From Dysgonomonas gadei ATCC BAA-286 (GTDB lineage: Bacteria > Bacteroidota > Bacteroidia > Bacteroidales > Dysgonomonadaceae), in NCBI RefSeq assembly GCF_000213555.1, contig NZ_GL891985.1:232347-296346 (forward strand): a stretch of 64,000 bases of DNA. Reading direction: 5' to 3'. The notes below the pieces were generated by a model. The model had not been told where the DNA came from and made no database searches. It was given only the letters and a program-made list of their open reading frames with translations. The translations under genes and the position numbers were made by a program. The number at the start of each line of letters is the position of its first letter. The stretch's first letter is position 1. Shown here one piece after another: positions 26,734 to 36,403 of this stretch.

Positions 26734-29529
26734 ATGAAATTATTTCTATTAGACGCTTACGCATTAATATACCGTTCATATTATGCTTTTATCAAAAGTC
26801 CCAGAGTAAACTCGAAAGGGCAGAATACATCCGCGGTATTCGGATTTGTGAATACACTGGAAGAATTGCTTCGTAAGGAAAACCCGACGCATATAGCCGT
26901 TGCATTCGACCCGCCCGGCGGTACCTTCCGGCACGATGCCTACGAACTCTACAAAGCTCAACGACAGGAAACACCCGAAGATATACGAGCAGCAGTACCT
27001 CTTATTAAGGAAATTATAGCCGCTTATAATATCAAGGAACTGGAAGTCGCCCGCTATGAGGCGGATGATGTAATCGGTACAATCGCAAAGAAAGCCGAGA
27101 AGGAAAACTTCGATGTGTATATGATGACCCCCGACAAAGATTACGGGCAGCTAACCAGCGACCATATATTCATGTATAAGCCGAAGTTTGCAGGAACAGG
27201 ATTTGACACGCTCGATGCCAAGGCAATCATGGAAAAGTATGAACTGTCATCTCCCGGACAGATGATAGATCTACTCGGGCTAATGGGCGATGCCTCCGAT
27301 AACATACCCGGATGTCCGGGTGTGGGGCCAAAAACCGCGCAGAAATTACTGGAGGAATATGGTACCATTGAAAATCTGCTCGAGCATACAGCCGATCTGA
27401 AAGGCACACTGAAGTTAAGATTGGAAGAAAACAAAGAACAAATTATTTTCTCTAAATTCCTGGCAACCATCAAAACGGATGTTCCTATCGAATTCAATAA
27501 GAATGAGTTTAAACGTCAGGAAATCAACGCTGAGAAGCTCTCTAACTTGTTTGAAGAACTGGAGTTCAGAACACTTATAAACCGTGTATTGAAAAAAGAC
27601 GGCACTCCGGCAAATCCTGTACGGATAACAACCACGCACGAAGCTATACAAGGCGATCTATTCGCGGAATTACTGCCACCAAAAGCCGAGTCGGCGGATA
27701 CAGTCAACTATTCAGGATTGCAGGAACTGAAGGATATCCCACATACTTATCATTTAGTAGAAAAAGACGATGAAATCGCCAATTTAGCAAAAACAATAGC
27801 CTCACAACAATCTTGTTGCTTCGATACGGAAACCACAGGACTTGATCCGAATGTGAGCGAACTGGTGGGTATGTCATTCGCTTTCAGGGAAGGAGAAGCC
27901 TACTATGTGCCTGTACCTGCGGATTTTGAAAAGGCCAAAGCCATTGTAGAGCAATTCAGGCCGTTTTTCGAGAATGGGGAAACAGAGAAAATAGGACAGA
28001 ATATAAAATACGACATCATTGTATTGAAGAAGTATGGCATCCATGTGCGGGGCAGGCTCTTCGATACCATGATTGCACACTACCTCATCAATCCGGAGTT
28101 GCGTCATAATATGGATTATATGGCAGAGACTTATCTGAAATATAAAACCATCCATATCGACGAACTTATAGGATCGAGGGGTAAAAACCAGCTCAATATG
28201 CGGAGCCTGCGTCCCGACCAGATAAAGGACTATGCCTGCGAGGATGCCGATATTACACTGAAGCTTAAAGCAATACTTGAAAAGGCTATAGAAAAACAGG
28301 ATTTAGGTAAATTGCTATATGATATAGAATTACCATTGATCTATGTGCTTGCCGATATGGAATATACCGGTGTACGCCTCGATAAAACGGCGTTAGCCGA
28401 ATATTCAAAAACGCTGACACTAGAGTTGCAAGGGATAGAATCGGAAATATATAAAGCTGCTGAACAGGAGTTCAATATCAATTCTGCTAAGCAGGTAGGT
28501 GAAGTTCTTTTCGATAAACTCAAGATTGTAGAGAAACCGAAAAAAACCAAAACAGGCCAGTATGTGACCAGTGAAGAAACACTGGAAAGCATGAAAGATG
28601 CTCATTCCATTGTAGGTAAGATCCTCGAATACCGTGGACTGAAAAAATTGTTGAGCACCTATATCGATGCATTGCCTCTGCTTGTAAGTCCGCTCGATGA
28701 TAAACTGCATACATCTTATAACCAAACGGTAACTGCAACAGGGCGGTTAAGTTCGAGCAATCCGAATCTGCAAAATATACCGATCCGCGACGCGCAGGGG
28801 AAAGAAATACGCAAGGCATTCATTGCAGATGAGGCGTGTATCTTCTTCTCGGCCGACTATTCACAGATTGAACTCCGCATAATGGCACACCTGAGCCAGG
28901 ACCCTACAATGATCGATGCGTTCAACAGCGGAGAGGATATTCACGCCGCTACTGCTGCCAAAATATATAAGATCCCGATCAGTGAAGTAACAGGCGATAT
29001 GCGCCGTAAGGCTAAGACTGCAAACTTCGGTATCATTTATGGCATATCGGTTTTCGGATTAGCGGAACGCTTATCTATCCCTCGCGGAGAGGCCAAAGAA
29101 TTGATAGACGGCTATTTTGCCACTTATCCGAAGGTAAAGGAATATATGGATAAGAGTATATCCGTAGCCCGTACCAATAATTATGTGGAAACTGTTTTCG
29201 GCCGTAAACGCTATCTGCCGGACATCAATTCGCGGAATACTACCGTGCGCGGATATGCCGAACGAAACGCGATAAATGCGCCAATACAAGGAAGTGCCGC
29301 CGATATTATCAAAGTGGCGATGAATCGTATATTCGACCGTTTTGAACGGGAAAATATCAAATCGAAAATGATCCTGCAAGTACATGACGAATTGAACTTC
29401 AATGTGGAAAGCAATGAACTGGATAAAGTGCAGAAGATAGTGATAGAGGAAATGGAAAATGCCTATAAGCTGGTCGTTCCATTGAAAGCTGATTGTGGAA
29501 AAGGGAAAAACTGGCTGGAGGCGCATTAA
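26734..29529 (+). CDS. polA: DNA polymerase I
   Basis: 931 residues with the full three-domain layout. The N-terminal 5' flap nuclease comprises LFLLDAYALIYRSYYAF, YEADDVIGT and the LMGDASDNIPGCPGVGPKTA helix-hairpin-helix. The 3'-5' exonuclease comes next with an intact DEDD-type start (CCFDTETTGLDP) and later the CEDADITLKL block. The family A polymerase domain follows with FFSADYSQIELRIMAHLS (motif A), RRKAKTANFGIIYG (motif B) and LQVHDELNF (motif C). The exonuclease appears functional, unlike in several Gram-positive PolI proteins. The six-gene membrane protein array starts 20 bases after its stop, and no terminator is visible between. Confidence 0.97.
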   Translation: MKLFLLDAYALIYRSYYAFIKSPRVNSKGQNTSAVFGFVNTLEELLRKENPTHIAVAFDPPGGTFRHDAYELYKAQRQETPEDIRAAVPLIKEIIAAYNIKELEVARYEADDVIGTIAKKAEKENFDVYMMTPDKDYGQLTSDHIFMYKPKFAGTGFDTLDAKAIMEKYELSSPGQMIDLLGLMGDASDNIPGCPGVGPKTAQKLLEEYGTIENLLEHTADLKGTLKLRLEENKEQIIFSKFLATIKTDVPIEFNKNEFKRQEINAEKLSNLFEELEFRTLINRVLKKDGTPANPVRITTTHEAIQGDLFAELLPPKAESADTVNYSGLQELKDIPHTYHLVEKDDEIANLAKTIASQQSCCFDTETTGLDPNVSELVGMSFAFREGEAYYVPVPADFEKAKAIVEQFRPFFENGETEKIGQNIKYDIIVLKKYGIHVRGRLFDTMIAHYLINPELRHNMDYMAETYLKYKTIHIDELIGSRGKNQLNMRSLRPDQIKDYACEDADITLKLKAILEKAIEKQDLGKLLYDIELPLIYVLADMEYTGVRLDKTALAEYSKTLTLELQGIESEIYKAAEQEFNINSAKQVGEVLFDKLKIVEKPKKTKTGQYVTSEETLESMKDAHSIVGKILEYRGLKKLLSTYIDALPLLVSPLDDKLHTSYNQTVTATGRLSSSNPNLQNIPIRDAQGKEIRKAFIADEACIFFSADYSQIELRIMAHLSQDPTMIDAFNSGEDIHAATAAKIYKIPISEVTGDMRRKAKTANFGIIYGISVFGLAERLSIPRGEAKELIDGYFATYPKVKEYMDKSISVARTNNYVETVFGRKRYLPDINSRNTTVRGYAERNAINAPIQGSAADIIKVAMNRIFDRFERENIKSKMILQVHDELNFNVESNELDKVQKIVIEEMENAYKLVVPLKADCGKGKNWLEAH

Positions 29530-29549
29530 TTACAAATAGTGTCTGATGC

Positions 29550-31280
29550 ATGAATATCGATAACCTATTGAGGGAAATACAATCGAATAAGAAAAGCCAA
29601 TATTGCATATTCTTTGCGGTTTTGGTTTTTCTCACATTGTTCATGATGTTTTGCTTCGGTTCGTCGTCTTCCTATTCCGGTTTCGATTTCAGTTTTCATT
29701 ACAGACGGTTGTACACATTGATTGACGCATTAGAACATGAAGTTTACCCTTCGTTTTATGTCGATTTCGGCAATGTGGACGGATATGGTTATTTCACCAA
29801 AGGATTCTATTCCGATATCATCATGGTTCCCTTTGCCCTTATAGGCACTTTTACAAGTGTGTATTTCGCTTACGATCTGATGGTGTTTACTATGACCATC
29901 CTGTGCGGCGTATTTATGTATCACACAGTCAATGTCATTTACAAAAGTTCATATGCAGCAGCCATCGCAGCTATACTCTATACCTTTGCCGTTTACCGCC
30001 TGTACGATTTTTATCAACGGGGGGCGCTGGCCGAAGCCTTGTCTTTTACATTCCTGCCCATCGTATTCCTCGGAGTTTACTATATCATAAAAGGAGATTA
30101 CAGGAAGTGGTACGTGCTTGCTATCGGCTACAGCCTGCTTATATATACGCATGCCATTGCATCGGTGCTGATGTTTGTCACACTGTTTATCCTGCTGATA
30201 ATCTATTCCAAATCATTAATAAAAGAGCCTAAACGCCTTCTCTATCTTATTTTAGCGGGTGTAGCAACTATCGCTATCACATCTTACTATACTTTCCCGA
30301 TGCTGGAACAATTGTCGTCCGATTCCTTCTATCTGAATACGCATAGTCCGGGAGGGGGAGCAGGATATGGAAAGGTAGGGTTTGACTATATATTATGGGG
30401 ATTTATTAGTGGAATAGCCTATCCGGAAAAAGAACTGTGGACGGGGGTTGGCATTGTGCTTACACTGCTTCTGTTTTTTCGCTTTTTCATTAAAAGAAAA
30501 AAAGATGATAAGCTGAAAAGTGTGGATATTGGCGTAATAATCGGAATATGCTTTATCATAGCCATTTCTCGTATTTTTCCCTGGGGACGGTTTCCGTTCA
30601 GCTTACTCTCTTTTATACAATATCCGTGGCGGCTATATGAATTTGTATCTTATTTCTTTGCCATAGCCGGAGCCTATTATTTATCTTTGGTAATTATAAA
30701 GAATAAGCAGCGGTTGATAGCTTCTGTAATAATTATTCTTGTAACAATGGCAACGATATATGTGCAAAGTGAGAACTATAAATCTCATGATTCATCGAAG
30801 GATTTGCCGGCCGATGTAAGAACTTTAGCATTAGAACCGACATACGAAAACGGATATAGGCTCATCGGACGCGAATATTTGCCGTCTGCATTGGAAGACA
30901 TTCATTATTCCCACACCAGAGGAGAGAAAGTAGAAGGAAAGGACGAAAGTACTATAATCAGCAATCTGAGGCGCGAATATAATACAGTCGTATTTAATGT
31001 ATCGTTAAATAAACCGGATACCCTGACACTGCCTCTACTTTATTACCTCGGGTACACAGCTACCCTCAACGGGGAAGAGTTGCATGTGATGCAAGGTCAC
31101 ATGGCCTTTGTAAATATACCTGTAAATGAATCGGGAGAAGTAAGAACCTGGTATGGAGGAACAACGATTCAAAGAATAAGTATATACATATCTCTGATAA
31201 GTATATTATCTTTGTGTGTTTATATAACTTTACTAAACAGAAAAAAGAAAAATGGACTGGTTCAGCCGCATCCCCGATAA
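29550..31280 (+). CDS. PF10131-type GT-C-like membrane protein, array member 1 of 6
   Basis: 576 residues; about 11 membrane helices followed by a ~150-residue extracytoplasmic domain and a last helix with a basic tail. After the first helix comes the loop GFDFSFHYRR (residues 44-53), then VDGYGYFTKGFYSD (~70-84). An acidic residue in this first loop is where GT-C glycosyltransferases carry their catalytic Asp. A second signature is FPWGRFPF with IQYPWRLYEF (~residues 345-370). The C-terminal domain ends LYYLGYTATLNGE and FVNIPVNESGEV, similar to the small sugar-polymer-related domain of YfhO proteins. Pfam calls the family PTPS-related, but it shares nothing visible with pterin enzymes. Its 3' end overlaps the next start by 29 bases, so translation is likely coupled. 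Confidence 0.75.
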   Translation: MNIDNLLREIQSNKKSQYCIFFAVLVFLTLFMMFCFGSSSSYSGFDFSFHYRRLYTLIDALEHEVYPSFYVDFGNVDGYGYFTKGFYSDIIMVPFALIGTFTSVYFAYDLMVFTMTILCGVFMYHTVNVIYKSSYAAAIAAILYTFAVYRLYDFYQRGALAEALSFTFLPIVFLGVYYIIKGDYRKWYVLAIGYSLLIYTHAIASVLMFVTLFILLIIYSKSLIKEPKRLLYLILAGVATIAITSYYTFPMLEQLSSDSFYLNTHSPGGGAGYGKVGFDYILWGFISGIAYPEKELWTGVGIVLTLLLFFRFFIKRKKDDKLKSVDIGVIIGICFIIAISRIFPWGRFPFSLLSFIQYPWRLYEFVSYFFAIAGAYYLSLVIIKNKQRLIASVIIILVTMATIYVQSENYKSHDSSKDLPADVRTLALEPTYENGYRLIGREYLPSALEDIHYSHTRGEKVEGKDESTIISNLRREYNTVVFNVSLNKPDTLTLPLLYYLGYTATLNGEELHVMQGHMAFVNIPVNESGEVRTWYGGTTIQRISIYISLISILSLCVYITLLNRKKKNGLVQPHPR

Positions 31281-32970
31281 GATAGCAACAAATAAGAAAA
31301 GCCACTTCTGGTTGTTCTTTGCTTTACTATTGTTTCTTTCGGCGGTGATGATGTATCTATACCAGCCGCTTTGCCCGGGGCAGGATTTTTTCTTTCATTA
31401 CAGACGGTTACAGGCCTTAATGGATGGAATGAAAACAAGCCCTATGCTTATCTATCTTGACTATAATGCCATCGATGGATACGGGTATTTCACAAAAGCA
31501 TTCTATCCCGACTTTGTGCTTATTCCTTTCGCGTTTATCGGCAATCTGACAAACCTTGAATTTGCTTATCAGTTTATGGTATTTACAATGACGGTACTGT
31601 GTGGCGTATTTACATATATTGCTGTAATTTCTATTTATAAGAACTCGTTTGCCGCCGCAATAGCAGCTTTGCTATATACCTTCTGCGTATACCGCTTACT
31701 GGATTTGTATCACCGGGCGGCGCTGGGCGAAACGCTTACATTCACATTTATCCCGATTGTCTTCCTTGGGCTTTATCACATTATCAAAGGAGATTATAAA
31801 AAATGGTATATTCTGGCAATAGGCTTCAGCCTGATGATTTTCACTCACCTGATATCTTCCGTGCTGATGTTCTTCACCATGCTTATATTTCTTATCATCT
31901 ATTATAAACCGCTGGTAAAAGAACCAAAACGATTTCTATACCTCGTAGTGGCAGGCATCACGGCCTTGATAATCACAGCCTATTATCTTTTTCCGATGCT
32001 GGAACAGGCAATAACCACTACATTCTATTACGAAAGTCGCGAACTAATGGCCAAAACGCAGGACTCGGCACTGCCGTTCCATTGGATTATCTGGGGCATG
32101 TTTACAGGAATTGTTACACCTGCACAAGCCTTTATTCCGGGAGTAGGATTTCTGCTTACAGGTGCTGCCGCGCTACGGTTGTTCGTTTATAAGAAATCAC
32201 CTGAATTACGAAGTGCCGATATAGGGGTTATCATCGGATTGGTATATATTGTAGCCTCTTCCCCATTGTTCCCGTGGTCTGTTTTCCCGTTCAATAAGCT
32301 GAACTTTATACAGATGGCGTGGCGGCTCTTCGAATTCACAAGTTTCTTTTTTGCAGTTGCCGGAGGATATTATTTATCACTGATACTAAAATCGAGCAAA
32401 CGAAAACTTGCAACAGCATTTACGGTTGTTATACTTTTAGTATTGATTATGACTAACGATGCCAAATCGTATGAAATGTATCGCTGCGGTCGTCCTATTA
32501 CCCAAGTAGCTGCATTCAATAATGACTACCATCTGGGCGGATTGGAATATATTCCTTCGGCAGTACCTTCGATTGAATATTTATATCAGCGTAGGGATAG
32601 TATCAGCGCTCTTTATGAAAGGACAAACATTACAAATTTCGAAAGAAAAAACGGTATCACGTCTTTTGATATAGACATGACAGGCGTTGAAACATTAGAA
32701 CTTCCGTTAATATATTACAAAGGCTATACAGGTAAATTGAATAATCAACAGCTAGATATTGCTGCCAAAAGCAGGAATATTGCCGAGAGCAAAAACGGGT
32801 TGGTGCAAATCACCGTTGATGAACCCGGACATATAACTGTTTACTATGGAGGCACGCCGATTCAGAAAATAAGTTATTTTATAACACTTGCAGGTATCTT
32901 CGCAACCTGTATTTATATATTTTTGCAAAGGCGAAAACCGACAAAAGGAATTAACACGGACAATAAATGA
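31252..32970 (+). CDS. PF10131-type GT-C-like membrane protein, array member 2 of 6
   Basis: 572 residues, same layout as member 1: first-loop motif GQDFFFHYRR, then IDGYGYFTKAFYPD. The second signature is FPWSVFPF with IQMAWRLFEF, and the C-terminal domain has LIYYKGYTGKLN. The start at 31252, inside the end of member 1, is supported by the shared N-terminus IPDKIATNKKSHFW, which matches members 3 and 5. The C-terminal domain contains an insertion before GLVQITVDEPG. It ends with an ATGA overlap into member 3. Confidence 0.75.
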   Translation: MDWFSRIPDKIATNKKSHFWLFFALLLFLSAVMMYLYQPLCPGQDFFFHYRRLQALMDGMKTSPMLIYLDYNAIDGYGYFTKAFYPDFVLIPFAFIGNLTNLEFAYQFMVFTMTVLCGVFTYIAVISIYKNSFAAAIAALLYTFCVYRLLDLYHRAALGETLTFTFIPIVFLGLYHIIKGDYKKWYILAIGFSLMIFTHLISSVLMFFTMLIFLIIYYKPLVKEPKRFLYLVVAGITALIITAYYLFPMLEQAITTTFYYESRELMAKTQDSALPFHWIIWGMFTGIVTPAQAFIPGVGFLLTGAAALRLFVYKKSPELRSADIGVIIGLVYIVASSPLFPWSVFPFNKLNFIQMAWRLFEFTSFFFAVAGGYYLSLILKSSKRKLATAFTVVILLVLIMTNDAKSYEMYRCGRPITQVAAFNNDYHLGGLEYIPSAVPSIEYLYQRRDSISALYERTNITNFERKNGITSFDIDMTGVETLELPLIYYKGYTGKLNNQQLDIAAKSRNIAESKNGLVQITVDEPGHITVYYGGTPIQKISYFITLAGIFATCIYIFLQRRKPTKGINTDNK

Positions 32971-34640
32971 ATCTTCTAAGAGATATACCCGATAAAATAG
33001 CTGCAAAAAAGAAAAGCCACTTTTGGATATTCTTTTTTGTACTGATACTCTTATCACTGGCTATGGTATATTTCTATCTTCCGTTCATCCCGGGTCACGA
33101 TTCTTATTTTCACTTCAGAAGGTTGCAGGCACTTATGGATGGTATAAAAGAAAGTCCGTTCCTTATCTATACAGACTATACGGCTATTGAAGGTTACGGC
33201 TATTTCACCAAAGGCTTTTATCCCGATTTTGTACTTATCCCATTTGCAATAATAGGAAATCTGACAAATCTGGATTTCGCTTACCATTTCACAATATTTA
33301 CAATGACGGTATTGTGCGGGGTATTTACATATATCGCGGTCAATCGTATTTATAAAAGTTCGTATGCAGCAGCTATATCAGCCGTTTTATATACATTCGC
33401 CCTGTATCGCCTGCTCGATGTATTTCACCGGGGAGCATTGGGAGAGGCTATCTCTTTCACATTCGTACCTCTGGCTATATTGGGTATCTATGAAATTATA
33501 GAAGGCGATTATAAAAAATGGTATATCCTTACCATTGCTTTCAGCCTGCTATTTTTCAATCATGCCCTGTCTACCCTGCTTATGTTCATAACTGTAGTAA
33601 TATTAGTATTGATATATTACAAGTCTATTCTCAAAGAGCCGAAACGGATTAAATATCTGATCATAGCGGGTATTGTTACTATACCGGTAATCAGCTATGC
33701 ATTATTTCCGATGATAGAACAGCTGAATTCAAACTCTTTCTATTATGAAATGAACCCGCTGATGTCGATGGAGGACTCACTATTAGGAACTTCAGCCATT
33801 ATTTCAGGCTTATTTATGGGTATTATATACCCTTTGCGGACGTTCACCCCGGCCATCGGCTTATTACTGACATGTGGTATTTTATTACGGTTATTTGTAT
33901 CCGGAAAATCCGCACGCTTAAAGAGTGTAGATACAGGCGTAATTATCGGGCTTGTATATGTGTGCATGTCCTCCTATTGGTTTCCGTGGTCTATGTTCCC
34001 TTTTAATAAGCTGGGCATAATTCAGATACCATGGCGGCTATACGAATTTGCATCGTATTTCTTTGCTGTTGCGGGTGGCTATTATCTGGCGTTGCTTCTG
34101 AAATCGAATCCGCGTAGATTGATAGCCGGTGGATTAGTCGTTATCTGTACTTTGTTTGTCCTGATGAATGATGCGAAACTGTATCATGACACAAGGATTA
34201 CCGAAGATATAAAAAGAGAAGCATTACCGGAGAACCGTTATCACCTTATCGGCTTGGAGTACCTGCCTGTAAAGGTTCCATCGATAGAATACCTTATTGA
34301 AAGGAGTGATTCTGTAAAGAGCGGTCACAGCAATATTTCTAATCTGAAAAGAGATAAAGCCGTAATAACTTTCCATACTGAAACAAACCGTACAGATAAT
34401 CTGGAATTACCCCTGATATACTACAAAGGATACACGGCGAAACTGAACGGTGAAAACATCTCTGTAAGCGAAAGTGACAACGGGCTGGTACAAATACCTG
34501 TAAATAAATCAGGCGACATAAAAGTGTATTACGGGGGAACAACAATCCAGAAACTGAGCTGGATAATAACCTTACTCAGTATCCTCAGCTTGTGTGTCTA
34601 TATTTTCTTTTCTAAAAGAAAAATAAGTAGGGGCGAATAA
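32967..34640 (+). CDS. PF10131-type GT-C-like membrane protein, array member 3 of 6
   Basis: 557 residues. First-loop motif GHDSYFHFRR, then IEGYGYFTKGFYPD; second signature FPWSMFPF with IQIPWRLYEF; C-terminal domain with LIYYKGYTAKLNGE and GLVQIPVNKSGDI. The N-terminus IPDKIAAKKKSHFW is almost the same as in member 2, with which it shares a 4-base start/stop overlap. Its last codons and stop fall inside a 60-bp palindromic repeat (34627-34686), so the final residues (SRGE) are repeat-derived. That repeat makes the only real gap in the array (74 bases). Confidence 0.75.
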   Translation: MNLLRDIPDKIAAKKKSHFWIFFFVLILLSLAMVYFYLPFIPGHDSYFHFRRLQALMDGIKESPFLIYTDYTAIEGYGYFTKGFYPDFVLIPFAIIGNLTNLDFAYHFTIFTMTVLCGVFTYIAVNRIYKSSYAAAISAVLYTFALYRLLDVFHRGALGEAISFTFVPLAILGIYEIIEGDYKKWYILTIAFSLLFFNHALSTLLMFITVVILVLIYYKSILKEPKRIKYLIIAGIVTIPVISYALFPMIEQLNSNSFYYEMNPLMSMEDSLLGTSAIISGLFMGIIYPLRTFTPAIGLLLTCGILLRLFVSGKSARLKSVDTGVIIGLVYVCMSSYWFPWSMFPFNKLGIIQIPWRLYEFASYFFAVAGGYYLALLLKSNPRRLIAGGLVVICTLFVLMNDAKLYHDTRITEDIKREALPENRYHLIGLEYLPVKVPSIEYLIERSDSVKSGHSNISNLKRDKAVITFHTETNRTDNLELPLIYYKGYTAKLNGENISVSESDNGLVQIPVNKSGDIKVYYGGTTIQKLSWIITLLSILSLCVYIFFSKRKISRGE

Positions 34641-34686
34641 ATATTCGCCCGAAACAATCGATGGGCAAATATTTATTTGCCCCTAC
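34627..34686. repeat. 60-bp palindromic repeat (GTAGGGGCG family) in the membrane-protein array
   Basis: The left arm GTAGGGGCGAATAAATATTC and a matching right arm ending GCCCCTAC flank a short loop. Both arms pair over ~23 bases. The left arm includes the stop codon of array member 3. Other copies lie at 53006-53065 and 63292-63351, with shortened or cut ones at 57890-57917 and 63534-63592. Confidence 0.9.
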
Positions 34687-34714
34687 AAGCTAAAAAGAAA
34701 AATAGAAATAGTGA

Positions 34715-36403
34715 ATGAATAGTGTAAACGACATAAAAACAGACAGTAAATATTCATTTTGGACATTCCTGTCATTATTATTTGCCTTATCCCTGTTTAT
34801 GGTATGTTGGTTCGGGCCTGTATTGGCATACGCGGGACACGACTATTTCTTCAACATAGGGAGGTTCAATGTGCTGATTGATGCGTTGAAATTGGGTAAT
34901 TACCCTATTTACTTAGACTACAACGCTCTTGAAGGCTACGGCTATTTCACCAAAGGATTTTATCCCGACCTAATAATATTGCCGTTTGCGGCATTGGGTA
35001 TCCTCACAGGGACAATCGCAGCATATAATGTGATGATTTTTACCATGACATTCCTCTGCGGATTGTTCACATATATTGCAGTGAATACAGTATTCAGGAA
35101 TACATTCGTAGCATCGGTAAGCGCAATTCTATATACATTTTCGGCTTATCATCTGTTCGACTGGTATAACCGTGCAGCTCTGGGCGAATCGCTTTCATTC
35201 ACGTTCCTGCCTATTATATTCCTCGGGCTTTACCACATCATAAAGGGTGATTACAGAAAATGGTATTTGCTGACAATCGGATATAGCCTGCTTATTTATA
35301 CACATCTGCTATCATCTTTCCTTACCTTTATTACCCTTGCCCTTATTGTCATCATCTGCTATAAACCACTGATAAAAGAGCCCAAGCGGATAGGCTACTT
35401 AGCACTGGCTGCAATAATTACCCTACCTATCGTAAGCAGCTATATACTGACACTGCTGGAACAAATGACATCCAATACATTCTATTACAGCACAAAAGAA
35501 AACATAACCGGACAAACCAAACTCGGTTTGCAAGACCTCGGCTGGGGATTTCTTAGCGGAATATTATATCCCAAAACTGAAAATATGGCCGGCACAGGCC
35601 CGTTGCTTATCTTACTTGTACTATTAAGGTTGTTTGTAAAAGAGAAGAATTCATCTGTCAAGGTCGCTGATTTTTGCCTTTTAACCGGGATTATTCTGCT
35701 TGTCATTGCTTCCGCTGTTTTCCCTTGGGGACGGCTGCCACTCGGATTCATCCAGTTCCCGTGGCGGTTGTATGAATTTATTATATTTTTCTTTGCTATC
35801 GGCGGAGCATATTACTTATCTGTGATAGTAAGAAACAGAAAACAGCAGATTGTTGCGGGAAGTGTGATTGTCCTTTTTACTCTTATTACTTTCATTGTAA
35901 ACAATAACAATTATAAATACTGGCAATCACTGGCCATAAGTGAAGCTCCGCATTGGTTCACAGGAGTTGCCTCGGTAGACAATGAATATTATCTGGGCGG
36001 ACTGGAATATCTTCCTGTAAATGTGCCGTCACACCATTATATACATGAGCGGGGAGATATAGTGATATCGAAAAATGAAGAAACTGTCATCTCTAATTTT
36101 ACAAGAAAAGAAGGTGTAACTTCATTTGATATAGATATAAAGAATCCGAGTAAATTGGAACTGCCATTGGTATATTACAAAGGATACGAAGCCTCATATT
36201 TAGATAAAAAGAATGGAATGCCCGTTACTGAAAGTGAAAACGGATTGGTACAGATTGAAGCCGGTAAATCGGGGCAAATAGAGGTCGTTTACAGATGGAC
36301 AGCCACACAGCAATATAGCTGGTATATTTCCATATTGAGCACTATTGGGCTGATAATATATATCTTTGTCTCTAATCGCAAACGGAGTGATGTAAACAAA
36401 TGA
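34715..36403 (+). CDS. PF10131-type GT-C-like membrane protein, array member 4 of 6 (altered first-loop motif)
   Basis: 562 residues, same helix layout. The first-loop motif reads GHDYFFNIGR (residues 41-50): the His of the other five is Asn47, and the basic residue two positions later is Gly49. The following block LEGYGYFTKGFYPD is intact. The second signature is FPWGRLPL with IQFPWRLYEF, and the C-terminal domain has LVYYKGYEASY and GLVQIEAGKSGQI with VYRWTAT instead of VYYGGT. It lacks the charged KKSHFW-type N-terminus. It is the most diverged member, so it may have a changed or lost activity. It overlaps member 5 by 4 bases. Confidence 0.75.
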   Translation: MNSVNDIKTDSKYSFWTFLSLLFALSLFMVCWFGPVLAYAGHDYFFNIGRFNVLIDALKLGNYPIYLDYNALEGYGYFTKGFYPDLIILPFAALGILTGTIAAYNVMIFTMTFLCGLFTYIAVNTVFRNTFVASVSAILYTFSAYHLFDWYNRAALGESLSFTFLPIIFLGLYHIIKGDYRKWYLLTIGYSLLIYTHLLSSFLTFITLALIVIICYKPLIKEPKRIGYLALAAIITLPIVSSYILTLLEQMTSNTFYYSTKENITGQTKLGLQDLGWGFLSGILYPKTENMAGTGPLLILLVLLRLFVKEKNSSVKVADFCLLTGIILLVIASAVFPWGRLPLGFIQFPWRLYEFIIFFFAIGGAYYLSVIVRNRKQQIVAGSVIVLFTLITFIVNNNNYKYWQSLAISEAPHWFTGVASVDNEYYLGGLEYLPVNVPSHHYIHERGDIVISKNEETVISNFTRKEGVTSFDIDIKNPSKLELPLVYYKGYEASYLDKKNGMPVTESENGLVQIEAGKSGQIEVVYRWTATQQYSWYISILSTIGLIIYIFVSNRKRSDVNK

